The notes under the pieces: model-generated
What the model saw: the letters and a program-made list of their open reading frames with translations, nothing else
Told to the model about the DNA's origin: nothing
The model's database searches: none
In this document: piece by piece, positions 24,421-25,230 of the stretch
Layout of the letters: every line of letters begins with the position of its first letter
How positions within the stretch are numbered: position 1 is the first letter of the stretch
Program-made: the position numbers and the translations under genes
Virus record (IMG/VR): IMGVR_UViG_3300009104_000115
Coordinates: 1 to 25,230 of that record
Reading direction: 5' to 3' (one strand)
Source of the DNA: a virus
Length of the DNA stretch: 25,230 bases

Positions 24421-25230
24421 CTATGCTTCCGCAAGTTTCTTGAAGTAATCAAGATTCTCTTCTTCAGAACCAGAAGAAGTATCACTTGTATCGGTAGGAA
24501 CTACCGATGATTCTACTGTAGTTGGTGCAGTCATTGCTGGTGTTGCAACGTTTCCAAGAACAATATCCAAACGAGATTTTAACTCATCATAGGACTTGAA
24601 CTTGTCTTCTCCAACAAATTCCGTCAAGGAATGTTGTGAGTTCCAAGTTTCTTCCATCTTGGTATCATCCTCAAACAGAGGAGCCGGAGTTACAAATTCC
24701 GACTTGTCATAGTTGGAGAAACCATCAACCTTACGAATTTTAAGTTTAAAATTCGCTCCATCCCAAAAGTTGAATACATCAACTGGTGACTCATCCTCAA
24801 ACTCTGGATTAGCCATCGAACTAACCTTATCAAAGATTTTCTTTCCATAACGGAAAAGGAAAACCTTACCTTCGTTTTGAGGATTTGCTTTGTCTTCAAC
24901 GACAAAGATGTTTGAGATGTAGGTCAACCTACGTTTCTGTTTACGGGCGATTTCCTTGTTCGCCTCGATACCCGAATTCCAAAGGGTAGAGTTATACTCT
25001 GCCAATGGATCTTTTTGACCGATTGTGGTCAAAGAGTTTTCGATGTACCAACCGCCTGGGCCTTGGAAACCATGATTGAAGATCTTGGCCCATGCCATTT
25101 CTTCACCATTAGGTGGGGGAAGGAAACGGATAACTGCATATCCATTACCTGACTTGTCGAGTTCCGCTTTCCAGAAGCGGTCATCCTCTCGACTAAAATT
25201 GTTTTGTGGATTGTTAATCTTCTCCACTTC
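24421..25230 (-). CDS. 32: Single-stranded DNA-binding protein gp32 (partial, 5' end outside window)
   Basis: The frame is open to the right edge; a GTG at 25225-25227 is internal and the true start lies outside. The visible 269 residues match gp32 of T4-like marine phages: DRFWKAELDKSGNGYAVIRF, LPPPNGEEMAW, WYIENSLTTIGQKDPLAEYN, FLFRYGKKIFDK, FWDGANFKLKIRKVDGFSNY. It coats single-stranded DNA in replication, recombination and repair. The histidine of the T4 zinc site is kept (NHGF), but the three cysteines are not (ENSLTTIGQKDPLAE), so the T4 zinc finger is missing. The C-terminal tail is Ser/Thr-rich and acidic (SSGSEEENLDYFKKLAEA), the usual partner-binding region. It is convergent to the tape measure gene. 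Confidence 0.93.
   Translation of the reverse strand, partial: EVEKINNPQNNFSREDDRFWKAELDKSGNGYAVIRFLPPPNGEEMAWAKIFNHGFQGPGGWYIENSLTTIGQKDPLAEYNSTLWNSGIEANKEIARKQKRRLTYISNIFVVEDKANPQNEGKVFLFRYGKKIFDKVSSMANPEFEDESPVDVFNFWDGANFKLKIRKVDGFSNYDKSEFVTPAPLFEDDTKMEETWNSQHSLTEFVGEDKFKSYDELKSRLDIVLGNVATPAMTAPTTVESSVVPTDTSDTSSGSEEENLDYFKKLAEA

Noticed and set aside
25225-25227. GTG as the start codon of gp32
   Set aside because: The frame continues to the window edge and the family has a further N-terminal segment before this point, so the GTG is an internal valine codon.
1-25230. CRISPR arrays, tRNA genes, insertion sequences, inteins, introns
   Set aside because: No repeat-spacer pattern, cloverleaf, transposase, homing endonuclease or broken gene was seen; genes are almost gapless throughout.

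Overview
The window is part of the genome of a T4-like (contractile-tailed) bacteriophage. It carries most of the tail baseplate and hub genes, the tape measure, a head-completion gene and the 3' part of the gene 32 single-strand DNA-binding protein. Protein features (an abbreviated gp32 without the T4 zinc ligands, a spike without an obvious lysozyme domain, large beta-rich wedge proteins, gp8 and gp26 types) resemble marine T4-like phages of cyanobacteria and SAR11 rather than enteric T4. The DNA is AT-rich. The host cannot be fixed from this sequence.

Layout. From 19086 leftward to the window start everything is on the minus strand in one tightly packed block: gp48-like tail-tube cap with an added S74 chaperone domain, gp53, gp27-like hub, gp5-like spike, a 163-residue repeat protein, a 1131-residue structural protein, a 61-residue small protein, a 697-residue structural protein, gp25, gp6, a 1193-residue composite wedge protein, and gp8-like wedge (cut by the window edge). 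From 19085 rightward a plus-strand block holds gp4, a 198-residue conserved protein, a tail-tube-fold protein (gp54-like), gp26, a gp51-like extension reached by a probable -1 frameshift, and the tape measure. Gene 32 lies convergent to the tape measure at the right end and is partial. No stretch of 300 bases lacks a gene; no tRNA, CRISPR array, insertion sequence or integrase was seen.

How it works together: the wedge proteins (gp53, gp25, gp6, gp8 and the large composite) form the baseplate periphery. The gp27-like and gp5-like proteins form the hub and puncturing spike. gp48- and gp54-like proteins cap the hub and start the tube, whose length the tape measure sets with help from the gp26/gp51-type chaperones. 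gp4 completes the filled head. Exact T4-type late-promoter elements (TATAAATA) precede gp48 and gp8.

Most notable points: (1) a U UUU UUC slippery heptamer at the end of gp26 that joins it in the -1 frame to the gp51-like reading frame just before the tape measure; (2) complete absence, by eye, of GGWCC in 25 kb while CCWGG and GGSCC are common, with every Gly-Pro pair written so as to avoid GGWCC; (3) the S74 domain fused to the tube cap; (4) divergent genes whose start codons share one CATG.
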